Shown: positions 8,386 to 16,192 of the stretch, one piece after another
How positions within the stretch are numbered: the stretch's first letter is position 1
How the letters are laid out: every line of letters starts with the position of its first letter
Assembly (NCBI GenBank): GCA_045615345.1
Contig: JAZLER010000035.1
Coordinates: 1 to 52,221, forward strand
DNA length: 52,221 bases
Direction of reading: 5' to 3'
Source of the DNA: Fumia sp045615345
Lineage (GTDB): Bacteria > Bacillota > Clostridia > Oscillospirales > Ruminococcaceae
Made by a program: the position numbers and the translations under genes
The notes under the pieces: generated by a model
The model's input: only the letters and a program-made list of their open reading frames with translations
The model's database searches: none
Told to the model about the DNA's origin: nothing

Positions 8386-9280
8386 ACGCTTTCAGCCATC
8401 TTCCGTTAGGTTTTAGATTAAAAAGAGTTTTATCCATAAAATAAACCCTGTCATTCTTCACTGCATCAAGTGTAGCCCACACGGGACTTTCTGTCATAAC
8501 CTTTTTAAAGTTTTCTTCTGCTTTTTTGATATCATCGCCCATCGATACCACGAAAATATGATAAGGGTTTTCTTTTACAATACTTTCAAGGCTTAAATTA
8601 TCAAGCAAGGTTTTATCACTGTCTGCGATATTTATAAGTCCCAAATCCGAAAGCATTTCACCGAGCACTGTACCTTTACTTCCCTTTGCTTTCACAACAG
8701 TTGCAGATGTACGAATTAACAGCACTTTCTTTTGTTCCTCAGGCAAAGAAAAACTTTCTTTCAGCTTATCAATTTCATTTTTAAGTGAAAGTCCGTTTTG
8801 TTCATATAAATCTTTTCTGCCGGTAATATCGGTACAGATATCAAGCATCTTAAGATAATCCTCAAAATTCCCTACATCAAAATATGCAACGGGAATATCT
8901 GCTTTTTCCAAAAGTTCCATCATCTCAAGATTTGAAGCAGTTTTGGCACTTGCTATAACAAAATCAGGCGATACGCTCAAAAGTTTTTCGGCACTCTGCG
9001 AATGCGCATTCCCAAGGTTTACCGCATCAAGCTCTAAATTAAAATCTTCCCATGCTTCTTCGGTAGTTGCCGCAACTTCTCCACCCGACAGCACCCAGAC
9101 ATCTGCAAAACTCCCGATAAGCGTTGCCACTATTTTGGGATTTCTTTCAACAGTTACTGTTCTGTCAAGTGCATCTGTAAAAGTAACGGTATTATTTTTA
9201 ATACTACTGTTTTCACTGCAACCACAAAAGATTAAAAGAAAGACAAGAAAAAGCCCCTTAAATAAGTTTCTTTTCAACAT
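8357..9280 (-). CDS. Substrate-binding lipoprotein of the FecCD-type ABC importer
   Basis: A 307-residue protein beginning MLKRNLFKGLF, a short charged end and hydrophobic stretch ending in a lipobox-like F-C-G-C, then a Ser/Asn linker, so it should be membrane-anchored outside the cell. The body is a periplasmic-binding fold of cluster A-II: VTVERNPKIVATL, SPDFVIASA and a TESPVWATLDAVKNDRVYFMD ending, as in BtuF/FepB relatives. The ATG at 9280 is preferred to the upstream frame because the lipoprotein signal starts there; it overlaps the reductase gene by 23 bases. The ligand (siderophore, haem, corrinoid or other tetrapyrrole) is unresolved. Confidence 0.88.
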   Translation of the reverse strand: MLKRNLFKGLFLVFLLIFCGCSENSSIKNNTVTFTDALDRTVTVERNPKIVATLIGSFADVWVLSGGEVAATTEEAWEDFNLELDAVNLGNAHSQSAEKLLSVSPDFVIASAKTASNLEMMELLEKADIPVAYFDVGNFEDYLKMLDICTDITGRKDLYEQNGLSLKNEIDKLKESFSLPEEQKKVLLIRTSATVVKAKGSKGTVLGEMLSDLGLINIADSDKTLLDNLSLESIVKENPYHIFVVSMGDDIKKAEENFKKVMTESPVWATLDAVKNDRVYFMDKTLFNLKPNGRWLKAYEELIKVFR

Positions 9281-10133
9281 AATCAAATCCAAGTCTTTCG
9301 ATTGTGTCCGCAAAGCGTTCGCCCTTTACACCTTCGTCTTTAAAAAGCATAATCGCTTTTTCGATTACTTTTAAAACTTCATCATCTGTTTCAAATATTT
9401 TACTTAGGGGTCTGCCCTTTGCAGTTTTCTTACCCCATCTGCCTCCGATGTATACTCTGTAACCCTCTTTGGCTTCGCCGAAAACCTTAAAAGGACACTT
9501 GCTCACACATCTTCCACAATTATTACAGATAGTTTTATCTATCGATATTTTACCATCTGTAATTTTGGCGACACCCATCGGGCAAGCCTCTTCTACAAAG
9601 CATTTGTTGCAATTTTTGCATTTATCTGCGTCAGGTGTAAAAACACTCTGTCCGATAATACCAAGGTCATTAAGGTCAGGCTTCACACAGTTATTGGGGC
9701 AACCGCCAACTGCGATTTTAAACTTATGAGGCAACACGACATCGTGATAACCCTTATAAAAAACCTCGTGGATTTTTAAAGAAAGTGCGTATGTATCAAC
9801 AAGCCCGAAAACACAGGTTGTACCCTTACAGGAAACTATCGGTCTTACTTTAGGACCTGTACCACCTGTTTCAAGTCCGTACCCTGCCAGAAACTCACGC
9901 ATAGGCTCAATATTCTCAAAAGGCACACGCTGAATTTCAATAGTCTGCCTTGTAGTCATTGCCACCTCGCCCGAGCCGAATTTTTCTGCTGCTTCTGCGA
10001 TAGCAATACTTTCCTTTGCAGTAATTTTTCCGTTTCTCGTCAGGACACGGCAGTTGAAACAGTCTTCCGTTGTCTTGTCGCGAAGGCAACCTAAACCTTT
10101 TACTTTTGCAATATCTTCGTTTGTAATTTTCAT
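9258..10133 (-). CDS. Small siroheme/[4Fe-4S] sulfite-nitrite-type reductase with ferredoxin domain
   Basis: A 291-residue protein. Residues 1-80 resemble the ferredoxin-like half-domain of nitrite/sulfite reductases (MTTRQTIEIQRV). The siroheme-[4Fe-4S] cysteines are SCKGTTC at about 113-118 and GGCPNNC at about 152-156. The first pair is spaced C-x4-C; the usual spacing is C-x5-C. Two further [4Fe-4S] sites follow (CKNCNKC...ACP and CNNCGRCVSKCP). Such small reductases carry electrons to sulfite, nitrite or an unknown substrate. AGGAGG precedes the ATG at 10133. It lies between a serine hydrolase gene (10-base gap) and the importer genes (overlap), so it belongs to their operon. Confidence 0.85.
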   Translation of the reverse strand: MKITNEDIAKVKGLGCLRDKTTEDCFNCRVLTRNGKITAKESIAIAEAAEKFGSGEVAMTTRQTIEIQRVPFENIEPMREFLAGYGLETGGTGPKVRPIVSCKGTTCVFGLVDTYALSLKIHEVFYKGYHDVVLPHKFKIAVGGCPNNCVKPDLNDLGIIGQSVFTPDADKCKNCNKCFVEEACPMGVAKITDGKISIDKTICNNCGRCVSKCPFKVFGEAKEGYRVYIGGRWGKKTAKGRPLSKIFETDDEVLKVIEKAIMLFKDEGVKGERFADTIERLGFDYVEKKLI

Positions 10134-10143
10134 AGTAATCCTC

Positions 10144-11283
10144 CTAAAATGTTATCATTCGTTCTTCGATTTTTCTTATATCTTCTTCAATGCTTTCAAT
10201 CTCTTCAGTTTTAAAAAGTTCAGCCATTATGTATCTGTAAACCATTGCGCGGTGGTCGGAATACGGCATACCTAAAATATGTGTTGCAAAATAAAGGGAA
10301 ACATTTTCTTTCATATCAACCGCCAGGTAGGCACACGCTGCCCCACCCCAACCAAAATCATTATACTTCTCATTTTTATAAGGGCAACGGATACCCAAAC
10401 CATACCCGTGGGTTTCCTTAATCCAGTAATCTTCCTGTTGTTTTTCATTAAGTCTGGGGGTGCACATCAAGTCAATGCTCTCCCCTTTTATCAGCTCGCC
10501 TTTTCTCAAAGCTTCTAAGAATTTTATATAATCTTCTGTACTTGAAATACATCCTGCACCGCCCGATGCATATTCAGAGCCAAACTTGTAAGAAGTAATA
10601 TTCTTTCCTGTATTAACAATTTTACCGTCTGCAAACCTGTACTGCTCTGCCAATGTATCAAGCTCATTTTCAGGAAGCACAAAGGTGGTGTTTTTCATTC
10701 CTGCCACATTGAAAATATGATTTTTTACATAGTCTTCAAACTTCTCGCCCGAAAGCACTTCCACAAATGCCGCCAACACATCATGAGAAAGGCTGTATTC
10801 CCATCTTTCACCGGGTTCAAAAAGCAAAGGCTCTTTGGCAAGATATTTCATAAATTCTCTTGTAGGGCACTTGTTATCTGTATCCTTACGGCACTGCTTC
10901 ACAGCCTCCGATTCGGTATCATAGGAAAAACCTGCCGTCATCTCAAAAAGATGTTTTATTAAAATCGGGTTTTCTGCTTTTTTGATACCGGTTTCGGTTT
11001 TTACTGTCATTTCACCAAACTCAGGCATATAGTCCGAAAGCTTATCTTCAAGCGAAAATAATCCCTTTTCCCATAGTTGCATCGCCGCAACGCAGGTAAT
11101 AACCTTCGAACAGGAATAAATATTATATCTTTCGTTACCGTTTACCTTAACTTTATTCTCAACATCTCTGTAACCTGTCATATATCTTAAAACGCATTCC
11201 CCGTTATGATAAACCATCAGGTCTATACCGGGAAACCCTTTTTCTATAAGCTTATCGCAAAACGCTTTTGTCTTCTCAAACAT
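10144..11283 (-). CDS. Serine hydrolase, beta-lactamase/class C family
   Basis: A 379-residue cytoplasmic-looking protein of the beta-lactamase-like serine hydrolase family. The nucleophile motif S-x-x-K is SCSK at about residue 60, and YSLSHD matches the Tyr motif. No signal peptide is seen; these members are usually esterases or peptidases of unknown substrate. The ATG at 11283 is chosen for the AAAGGG site just upstream; the open frame runs 20 codons further without one. First gene of the reductase-importer operon. A role in hydrolysing the imported ligand is possible but purely inferred. Confidence 0.85.
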   Translation of the reverse strand: MFEKTKAFCDKLIEKGFPGIDLMVYHNGECVLRYMTGYRDVENKVKVNGNERYNIYSCSKVITCVAAMQLWEKGLFSLEDKLSDYMPEFGEMTVKTETGIKKAENPILIKHLFEMTAGFSYDTESEAVKQCRKDTDNKCPTREFMKYLAKEPLLFEPGERWEYSLSHDVLAAFVEVLSGEKFEDYVKNHIFNVAGMKNTTFVLPENELDTLAEQYRFADGKIVNTGKNITSYKFGSEYASGGAGCISSTEDYIKFLEALRKGELIKGESIDLMCTPRLNEKQQEDYWIKETHGYGLGIRCPYKNEKYNDFGWGGAACAYLAVDMKENVSLYFATHILGMPYSDHRAMVYRYIMAELFKTEEIESIEEDIRKIEERMITF

Positions 11284-11307
11284 AAAATCAACCCTTTCAC
11301 AAATTAC

Positions 11308-11336
11308 ATTATACACCGATAAAATAAAATAATCAA
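11308..11336 (-). promoter_or_regulatory. Promoter of the serine hydrolase-reductase-importer operon
   Basis: Minus strand: TTGATT (11331-11336), 17 bases, TATAAT (11308-11313), with the start codon 25 bases beyond. Confidence 0.6.
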
Positions 11337-12151
11337 AAATCACAAATACTCTTTTTGTATTGCAAAGGGGTAATTCCCTCTTTTCTTTTAAATGCCCTTA
11401 TAAATGTTACGGTATCTTTAAATCCCGTAAGTTCTGCGACCTCTGATACCGGATAATTCTGCAAAAATATTTTCGACTTATTTATCCGACAAGTAACAAG
11501 ATAGTCATGGGGAGTTGTCCCCACCATCTTTTTAAAAATATTTGAAAAATGGCATCTTGAAAAGCAACAAATTGATGCGAGCTTTTCGGTTGATAAATCC
11601 TCTTTGAAATTTCTGTCAATATAATCGCAAGCCATTAAAACCTTATTGTTTTCCTCTTTAGAGGTACAGGTCGTAAGTTCATAAAACATATCGGAAATTT
11701 TTTTGGAAAACACCATCTCGTACATTGCCTTTTTATCTTTGCAAAGCTCAATGCACTCGTAAAACACAGTTTTTAAAAATTCCACATAAAAAAATACTGC
11801 ACCATTGTTAAGCATAGTCAAATGTTCAATCATCGGGAAAACTTCCTGACCTTTTATATGCAAAAAACAAAATTCCCATTCATTTACAGGATAATAAATA
11901 TGATGATTTTTACAATTTATAAGCACTAAGCTATTTTCCTTAAGGAGATATTCACGATCTTTGTATGTAAGTTTACCCATACCTTTGACAGTAAAAAGCA
12001 AAAGTACGCTTTCATAATCATATCTTTCGATGTAAAAATCAGGATTACATACAAATCTGCCCGCCCACTGGGGATAATAGTATAACTTCTGCGCCACCTC
12101 ACTCGGGGTATTTTCATACCGTTCATACACCTTGCAGCTTTCATTACGCAC
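11333..12151 (-). CDS. AraC-family transcriptional regulator
   Basis: A 272-residue regulator with a cupin-like N-terminal half (LLLFTVKGMGKLTYKDREYLL...LVLINCKNHHIYYP) and a C-terminal helix-turn-helix pair (LSTEKLASICCFSRCHFSNIFKKMVG and VSEVAELTGFKDTVTFIRAFKRKEGITPLQYKK-like). The start is the GTG at 12151 with GAGGTGAT upstream. Divergent from the GH63-like/GH43-130-like pair, which it likely controls. A separate promoter inside its 3' end serves the next operon. Confidence 0.9.
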   Translation of the reverse strand: MRNESCKVYERYENTPSEVAQKLYYYPQWAGRFVCNPDFYIERYDYESVLLLFTVKGMGKLTYKDREYLLKENSLVLINCKNHHIYYPVNEWEFCFLHIKGQEVFPMIEHLTMLNNGAVFFYVEFLKTVFYECIELCKDKKAMYEMVFSKKISDMFYELTTCTSKEENNKVLMACDYIDRNFKEDLSTEKLASICCFSRCHFSNIFKKMVGTTPHDYLVTCRINKSKIFLQNYPVSEVAELTGFKDTVTFIRAFKRKEGITPLQYKKSICDF

Positions 12152-12199
12152 TTTATCACCTCATTATACAAAACGCCTATTTTTAAAAACAAAATGTTG

Positions 12200-12228
12200 T
12201 TGTAACAGTTTTTAAAGCTTAGTATAAT
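12200..12228 (+). promoter_or_regulatory. Promoter of the GH63-like/GH130-like operon
   Basis: TTGTAA (12200-12205), 17 bases, TATAAT (12223-12228), followed by CGGAGGTG ahead of the ATG at 12273. Confidence 0.65.
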
Positions 12229-12272
12229 TTTAGCAGAAGCAGTTTTATTTGTCAACAACGGAGGTGTTTTGA

Positions 12273-13718
12273 ATGTGCTACCATGTGCTTGACTTTGAAA
12301 AAACAAAAAATCAATTTTATCAAAAAATGGGGGAAATATCCCCATTTGATGCAGGAATTCCTCTTTTCGATTGTTCAAATAAACAGATAACAGAAGTTTA
12401 CTATTATCGATGGAATTTGTTTTGCAAACATATCCGAAAAACCCCTGAAAGCCATGTGATAACAGAGTTTTATCCGAATGTGGAATGGGCTAAAAAATAT
12501 AACACTATTTCCTGTCCTGCGGGTCATCACCTGTACGAAGGCAGATGGCTTCACAACCCTCAATATGTTAAGGATTATGCAACTTTCTGGTTTACAGATG
12601 ACGGAGCATATCCTCGATGGTATAGTTTTTGGGCAGCAGATTCCGTTTATAATGTTTGTAAAGTGACAGGTGACTTTTCTCTTGCCGAATCCCTTTACGA
12701 TGGACTTTGCAAAAATTACGAAGGCTGGGAAGAAACTCATCTGCGTGAAAATGGTATGTTTTACCAGACTGACGGGCGTGACGGAATGGAATACTCGGTA
12801 AGTGGCAGCGGTATACGCCCTACCATAAACTCATATATGTGCGCAGATACAAAAGCTCTTTCTCAGATTGCTTTGCGAATAGGCGACATCGAAGGCTTTA
12901 AAAAATACTCCGATAAATATGATTTTCTGAAAGAAAAAATCAATACCGTTTTGTGGGATGATGAAGCCGCGTTTTTCAAACCTTTGTCCGAAAACTGTAA
13001 TTACACCTTCCCCGATGCAAGGGAACAAATAGGATTCGTCCCGTGGTACTTCAATATACCAACCAAAGAAAAGACGGTTGCCTGGAAGTTTTTAAACGAC
13101 GAAAATTATTTTAAAGCTCCCTTTGGTCCTACAACCTTAGAGAGAAATCACCCTCGTTTTATGGAAGAATTTGACCACGAGTGTTTATGGAATGGTCCTT
13201 CCTGGCCGTTTGCCACATCCCAGACTTTGACAGCACTTTCTAATTTGCTCAACAACTATGACCAATCAGTTATGACAAAGTCTGATTTTTATAATCTTCT
13301 TTGCACTTTTGCAAAGTCACAATATGACGAAAATGAGCCTTATACCGATGAAAATTTAGACCCATTTACAGGTGAATGGATTGCAAGGAAGAAATTGCAC
13401 GAAATGGAGAATCCACCCGGTGGTGTCGACAGGGGAAAAGACTATAACCACTCAAGTTTTTGCGATATTGTTATAACAGGTCTTTGCGGAATACAGCCTT
13501 CAGAAGGTAACAGTCTTTTAATAAATCCTTTGTTTGAGGAAAAGAACTTAGACTTTTTATGCCTTGACGGCATACTGTATCACGGACATTATATCACCGT
13601 TTTGTGGGACAAAGATGGAAACAATTATAAAAAAGGCAGAGGTTTGCGGATATACATTGATGGCAAAGAAGTTTTCGCAGCAGAAAAACCGGTAAAATCC
13701 ATGACAGGAGTTTTGTAA
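12273..13718 (+). CDS. MGH1-like (GH63-related) alpha-glycosidase
   Basis: A 481-residue protein of the (alpha/alpha)6-barrel type, resembling mannosylglycerate hydrolase and GH63/GH37 enzymes. Supporting signatures are SFWAADSVYNVCKVTGD, the barrel motif LWNGPSWPFATSQTLTAL and the C-terminal DYNHSSFCDIVITGLCGI. GH63 enzymes invert alpha-linked glucose or mannose residues. No secretion signal is present, so it should act on imported oligosaccharides. CGGAGGTG precedes the ATG. It is followed one base later by the propeller glycosidase gene, which suggests a shared substrate. Confidence 0.82.
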   Translation: MCYHVLDFEKTKNQFYQKMGEISPFDAGIPLFDCSNKQITEVYYYRWNLFCKHIRKTPESHVITEFYPNVEWAKKYNTISCPAGHHLYEGRWLHNPQYVKDYATFWFTDDGAYPRWYSFWAADSVYNVCKVTGDFSLAESLYDGLCKNYEGWEETHLRENGMFYQTDGRDGMEYSVSGSGIRPTINSYMCADTKALSQIALRIGDIEGFKKYSDKYDFLKEKINTVLWDDEAAFFKPLSENCNYTFPDAREQIGFVPWYFNIPTKEKTVAWKFLNDENYFKAPFGPTTLERNHPRFMEEFDHECLWNGPSWPFATSQTLTALSNLLNNYDQSVMTKSDFYNLLCTFAKSQYDENEPYTDENLDPFTGEWIARKKLHEMENPPGGVDRGKDYNHSSFCDIVITGLCGIQPSEGNSLLINPLFEEKNLDFLCLDGILYHGHYITVLWDKDGNNYKKGRGLRIYIDGKEVFAAEKPVKSMTGVL

Positions 13719-13719
13719 T

Positions 13720-14598
13720 ATGAGTTTTGTAAAATATGAGAATAACCCCGTACTTGGTAATGCTGAACTCGGTACATGCTTTGATGTATATGTAACCGCA
13801 GAGAACGGCAGGTATCGTATGGACTTTTCCTGGCGCCCTCAAAAATCAGTGGCAGTAACTTTTTCTGACGATGGCATAAACTGGGAAACGCCACAGATAA
13901 CTCTTCCTTTTGACGATAACACAGGGTGGGAAGAAAGAATTTCCCGCAACTGCGTTTTAAAGCTTGATGGCAAATACAAAATGTGGTATACAGGCCACGC
14001 AAGAGGATATTGCTTTATCGGTTACGCCGAAAGCGATGATGGAATTAATTTCAAAAGAGTCCTGAAAGAGCCCGTACTTGTAAGTGAACATTATTGGGAA
14101 AAAACTGCCGTTATGAACCCCTGCGTGCTTTATGAAGATGGCAAATATAAAATGTGGTATGCCGCCGGCGAAACCTACGAACCAAATGCTTTAGGTTATG
14201 CAGAAAGCGAAGACGGTATCAACTGGACAAAGTCAAAATTAAACCCCATTTTCGTCAAAGATGAAAATAATATTTACGAGCAGAACAGAATTGGCGGTTG
14301 TCAGGTTATTCATACTGAAGATATGGGATATGTTATGTTTTATATCGGTTATGAAAATATCGACAAAGCGCAAGTCTGTATCGCCCGTTCCGACAACGGA
14401 ATTACAGGATGGGAAAAATCCTCGCTTAACCCCATAATAACCCCGACTGCAGGAAGTTGGGACAGTGATGCCTGTTACAAGCCATCATTTTTATGGAACC
14501 AAAATAAAAACCGTTGGGAAATCTGGTACAACGGCAGAAAGCAAACAGATGAATTTATAGGTCTTGTATTCAAAGAAGGAAGAGATTTATTCAGATAA
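13720..14598 (+). CDS. Five-bladed propeller glycosidase/phosphorylase-like protein (GH43/GH130-like)
   Basis: A 292-residue protein with repeated blades: each ends in a D-G-K-Y-K-M-W-Y-type strand and an ESDDGINF/ESEDGINWT/SDNGITGWE turn. This is the GH43/GH62/GH130 superfamily layout. GH130 members phosphorolyse beta-mannosides, while GH43 members hydrolyse arabino- or xylosides; the exact family cannot be settled by eye. The start ATG follows the previous stop by one base, with ACAGGAG inside that gene. No signal peptide. Confidence 0.8.
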   Translation: MSFVKYENNPVLGNAELGTCFDVYVTAENGRYRMDFSWRPQKSVAVTFSDDGINWETPQITLPFDDNTGWEERISRNCVLKLDGKYKMWYTGHARGYCFIGYAESDDGINFKRVLKEPVLVSEHYWEKTAVMNPCVLYEDGKYKMWYAAGETYEPNALGYAESEDGINWTKSKLNPIFVKDENNIYEQNRIGGCQVIHTEDMGYVMFYIGYENIDKAQVCIARSDNGITGWEKSSLNPIITPTAGSWDSDACYKPSFLWNQNKNRWEIWYNGRKQTDEFIGLVFKEGRDLFR

Positions 14599-14602
14599 AG
14601 CA

Positions 14603-14628
14603 AAACGGCAGGTTTTCACCTGCCGTTT
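14603..14628. terminator. Bidirectional terminator
   Basis: An 11-bp perfect stem (14603-14613 with 14618-14628) and a 4-base loop between convergent genes, flanked by short A and T runs. Confidence 0.75.
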
Positions 14629-14632
14629 AAAT

Positions 14633-15244
14633 TTAAAAGAAATATTTTTCAACCTCTGCACAGAGATAATGATAAATGGGAAGATGTAGTTCCTGAACCT
14701 TGTAAGTTTCTTTTTCGGGTGCTTTAATGCAAATATCAGAATTCATACTAAGCTTTCCACCACCTTCGCCTGTAAGTGAAATAGTTTTTACGCCAAGAGC
14801 TTTTGCAACTTTTACAGCATTAACAACATTTTTTGAGTTCCCCGATGTACTGAGTGCTAACAGAACATCGTTTTCCTTTGCAAGTGCCATCAAAGATTGC
14901 GCATATACAAGGTCGGCATCGACATCGTTGCAAAAAGCAGTATTAAGTCCCGTAAAGGAAGTAAGGGATATTGCAGGAAGTCCACCTTGCAATTTATCCA
15001 GCATTTCTTTAATCTCGGGACATCTTGCTATCATTTTTTCTCTTTTTTCATCGGGCAGTTTGCGAAGGCTCAAAAAACCTTTCATAAGTTCGCCGACAAT
15101 ATGCTCACAATCGGCACAACTGCCACCGTTACCACAACAAAGAACCTTTCCACCATTTTTATAACATTCAATAAGTGTTTCCTTAGCTGTTTCAATTTCT
15201 TTTTTTATTTCTTCCAACACAGGATATCTTTCAAATAATTCCAT
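14633..15244 (-). CDS. SIS-domain sugar-phosphate isomerase (GmhA-like)
   Basis: A 203-residue SIS-fold protein. GNGGSCADCEHIVGELMKGF at the phosphosugar loop and ALSTSGNSKNVVNAVKVAK match the sedoheptulose-7-phosphate isomerase/GmhA and DiaA group. Its C-terminal VQELHLPIYHYLC carries the conserved helix with Gln, Glu and His. GmhA proper builds heptose for LPS, which is unexpected in a Gram-positive, so here it more likely handles a sugar phosphate from the beta-mannosidase/ROK operon. The ATG overlaps the ROK stop by one base (TAATG). Confidence 0.82.
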   Translation of the reverse strand: MELFERYPVLEEIKKEIETAKETLIECYKNGGKVLCCGNGGSCADCEHIVGELMKGFLSLRKLPDEKREKMIARCPEIKEMLDKLQGGLPAISLTSFTGLNTAFCNDVDADLVYAQSLMALAKENDVLLALSTSGNSKNVVNAVKVAKALGVKTISLTGEGGGKLSMNSDICIKAPEKETYKVQELHLPIYHYLCAEVEKYFF

Positions 15245-16188
15245 TATTTTTCAACTCCTAAAAGCGCCGTTGATACAGCGGCATAGTCGCCAATATTTTC
15301 ACCAAGGGTTGCAGGCAAGATTTTGCAACACTTTGCTGAAACCGACAACGCTTCTTTTTTAATTTCCTTTTGCATACTGTCAATAAAAAGCTTTTCACTT
15401 CTTGTAAAAACACTGCCGATAACGATAACCTCGGGGTTTAAGATATCAATTATTATCGAAAGCCCTTTGCCTAAATATTCACCTGACATCCTATAAACCT
15501 CAATTGCCGTTTCATCGCCATTATCAGTAGCTTCGGCTATTGATTTTGCAGTGATTTTTTCTTTGCAAAATCTTGGTGTTATTCCTTTTTCTTTTGCCTT
15601 GTCTGCCATTATTTTACCAAGCTGTGCAATACCGTTTCCACTGCAAAAGCCTTCAAAAGAACCAATTTTATCGTAGCCCGTAGGGCCATTGTCTGCAAGG
15701 CGTATATGACCTACCTCCCCGGCATTTCCATTAGTGCCGTTGTAAAGCCTTCCGTCTAAAATAAGTCCTGCACCAAGTCCCGACCCAAAAGTGAGAAACA
15801 CTACATTTCTGTAACCCTTACCACTGCCGAATTTCCACTCTGCAACGGCACAGGCATTTGCATCGTTTTGCAAAGTCACAGGCACACCGTAATGATTTTT
15901 AATCCGCTCGACTATTTTCACATTATCCCAACCCGGTAAATTCGGTGGCGACATAATAATACCTTTTTCCGAGTCAAGTGGCCCACCACAGGAAATACCT
16001 ATTGCATCAACCTTTTCCTCCAGAATACTGTCCGCAAGAAAGATTAGTTTATCGATCATTTCTTCGGGGGGAACATCAAGCAAGGTGTCGCATTTTTCCT
16101 TTTTCAAAAGCTCAATATTTTCGCCATCGGTTCTCGCTGTAACCGCCGCACACTTAGTACCACCGATGTCAAACCCGAGCAGATACAT
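15244..16188 (-). CDS. ROK-family sugar kinase
   Basis: A 314-residue ASKHA-fold kinase. The phosphate-binding DIGGTK is at about residues 6-11, with NDANACAVAEWKFG and TFGSGLGAGLI further on. The usual ROK zinc motif (C-x-C-G-x2-G-C-x-E) is absent. The segment after GEVGHIRL reads ADNGPTGYDKIGSFEGFCSG and has only one cysteine, a known variant in some subgroups. No HTH is present, so it is an enzyme rather than a repressor. It probably phosphorylates the monosaccharide released by the beta-mannosidase encoded 4 bases upstream. Confidence 0.88.
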   Translation of the reverse strand: MYLLGFDIGGTKCAAVTARTDGENIELLKKEKCDTLLDVPPEEMIDKLIFLADSILEEKVDAIGISCGGPLDSEKGIIMSPPNLPGWDNVKIVERIKNHYGVPVTLQNDANACAVAEWKFGSGKGYRNVVFLTFGSGLGAGLILDGRLYNGTNGNAGEVGHIRLADNGPTGYDKIGSFEGFCSGNGIAQLGKIMADKAKEKGITPRFCKEKITAKSIAEATDNGDETAIEVYRMSGEYLGKGLSIIIDILNPEVIVIGSVFTRSEKLFIDSMQKEIKKEALSVSAKCCKILPATLGENIGDYAAVSTALLGVEK

Positions 16189-16192
16189 ATTC

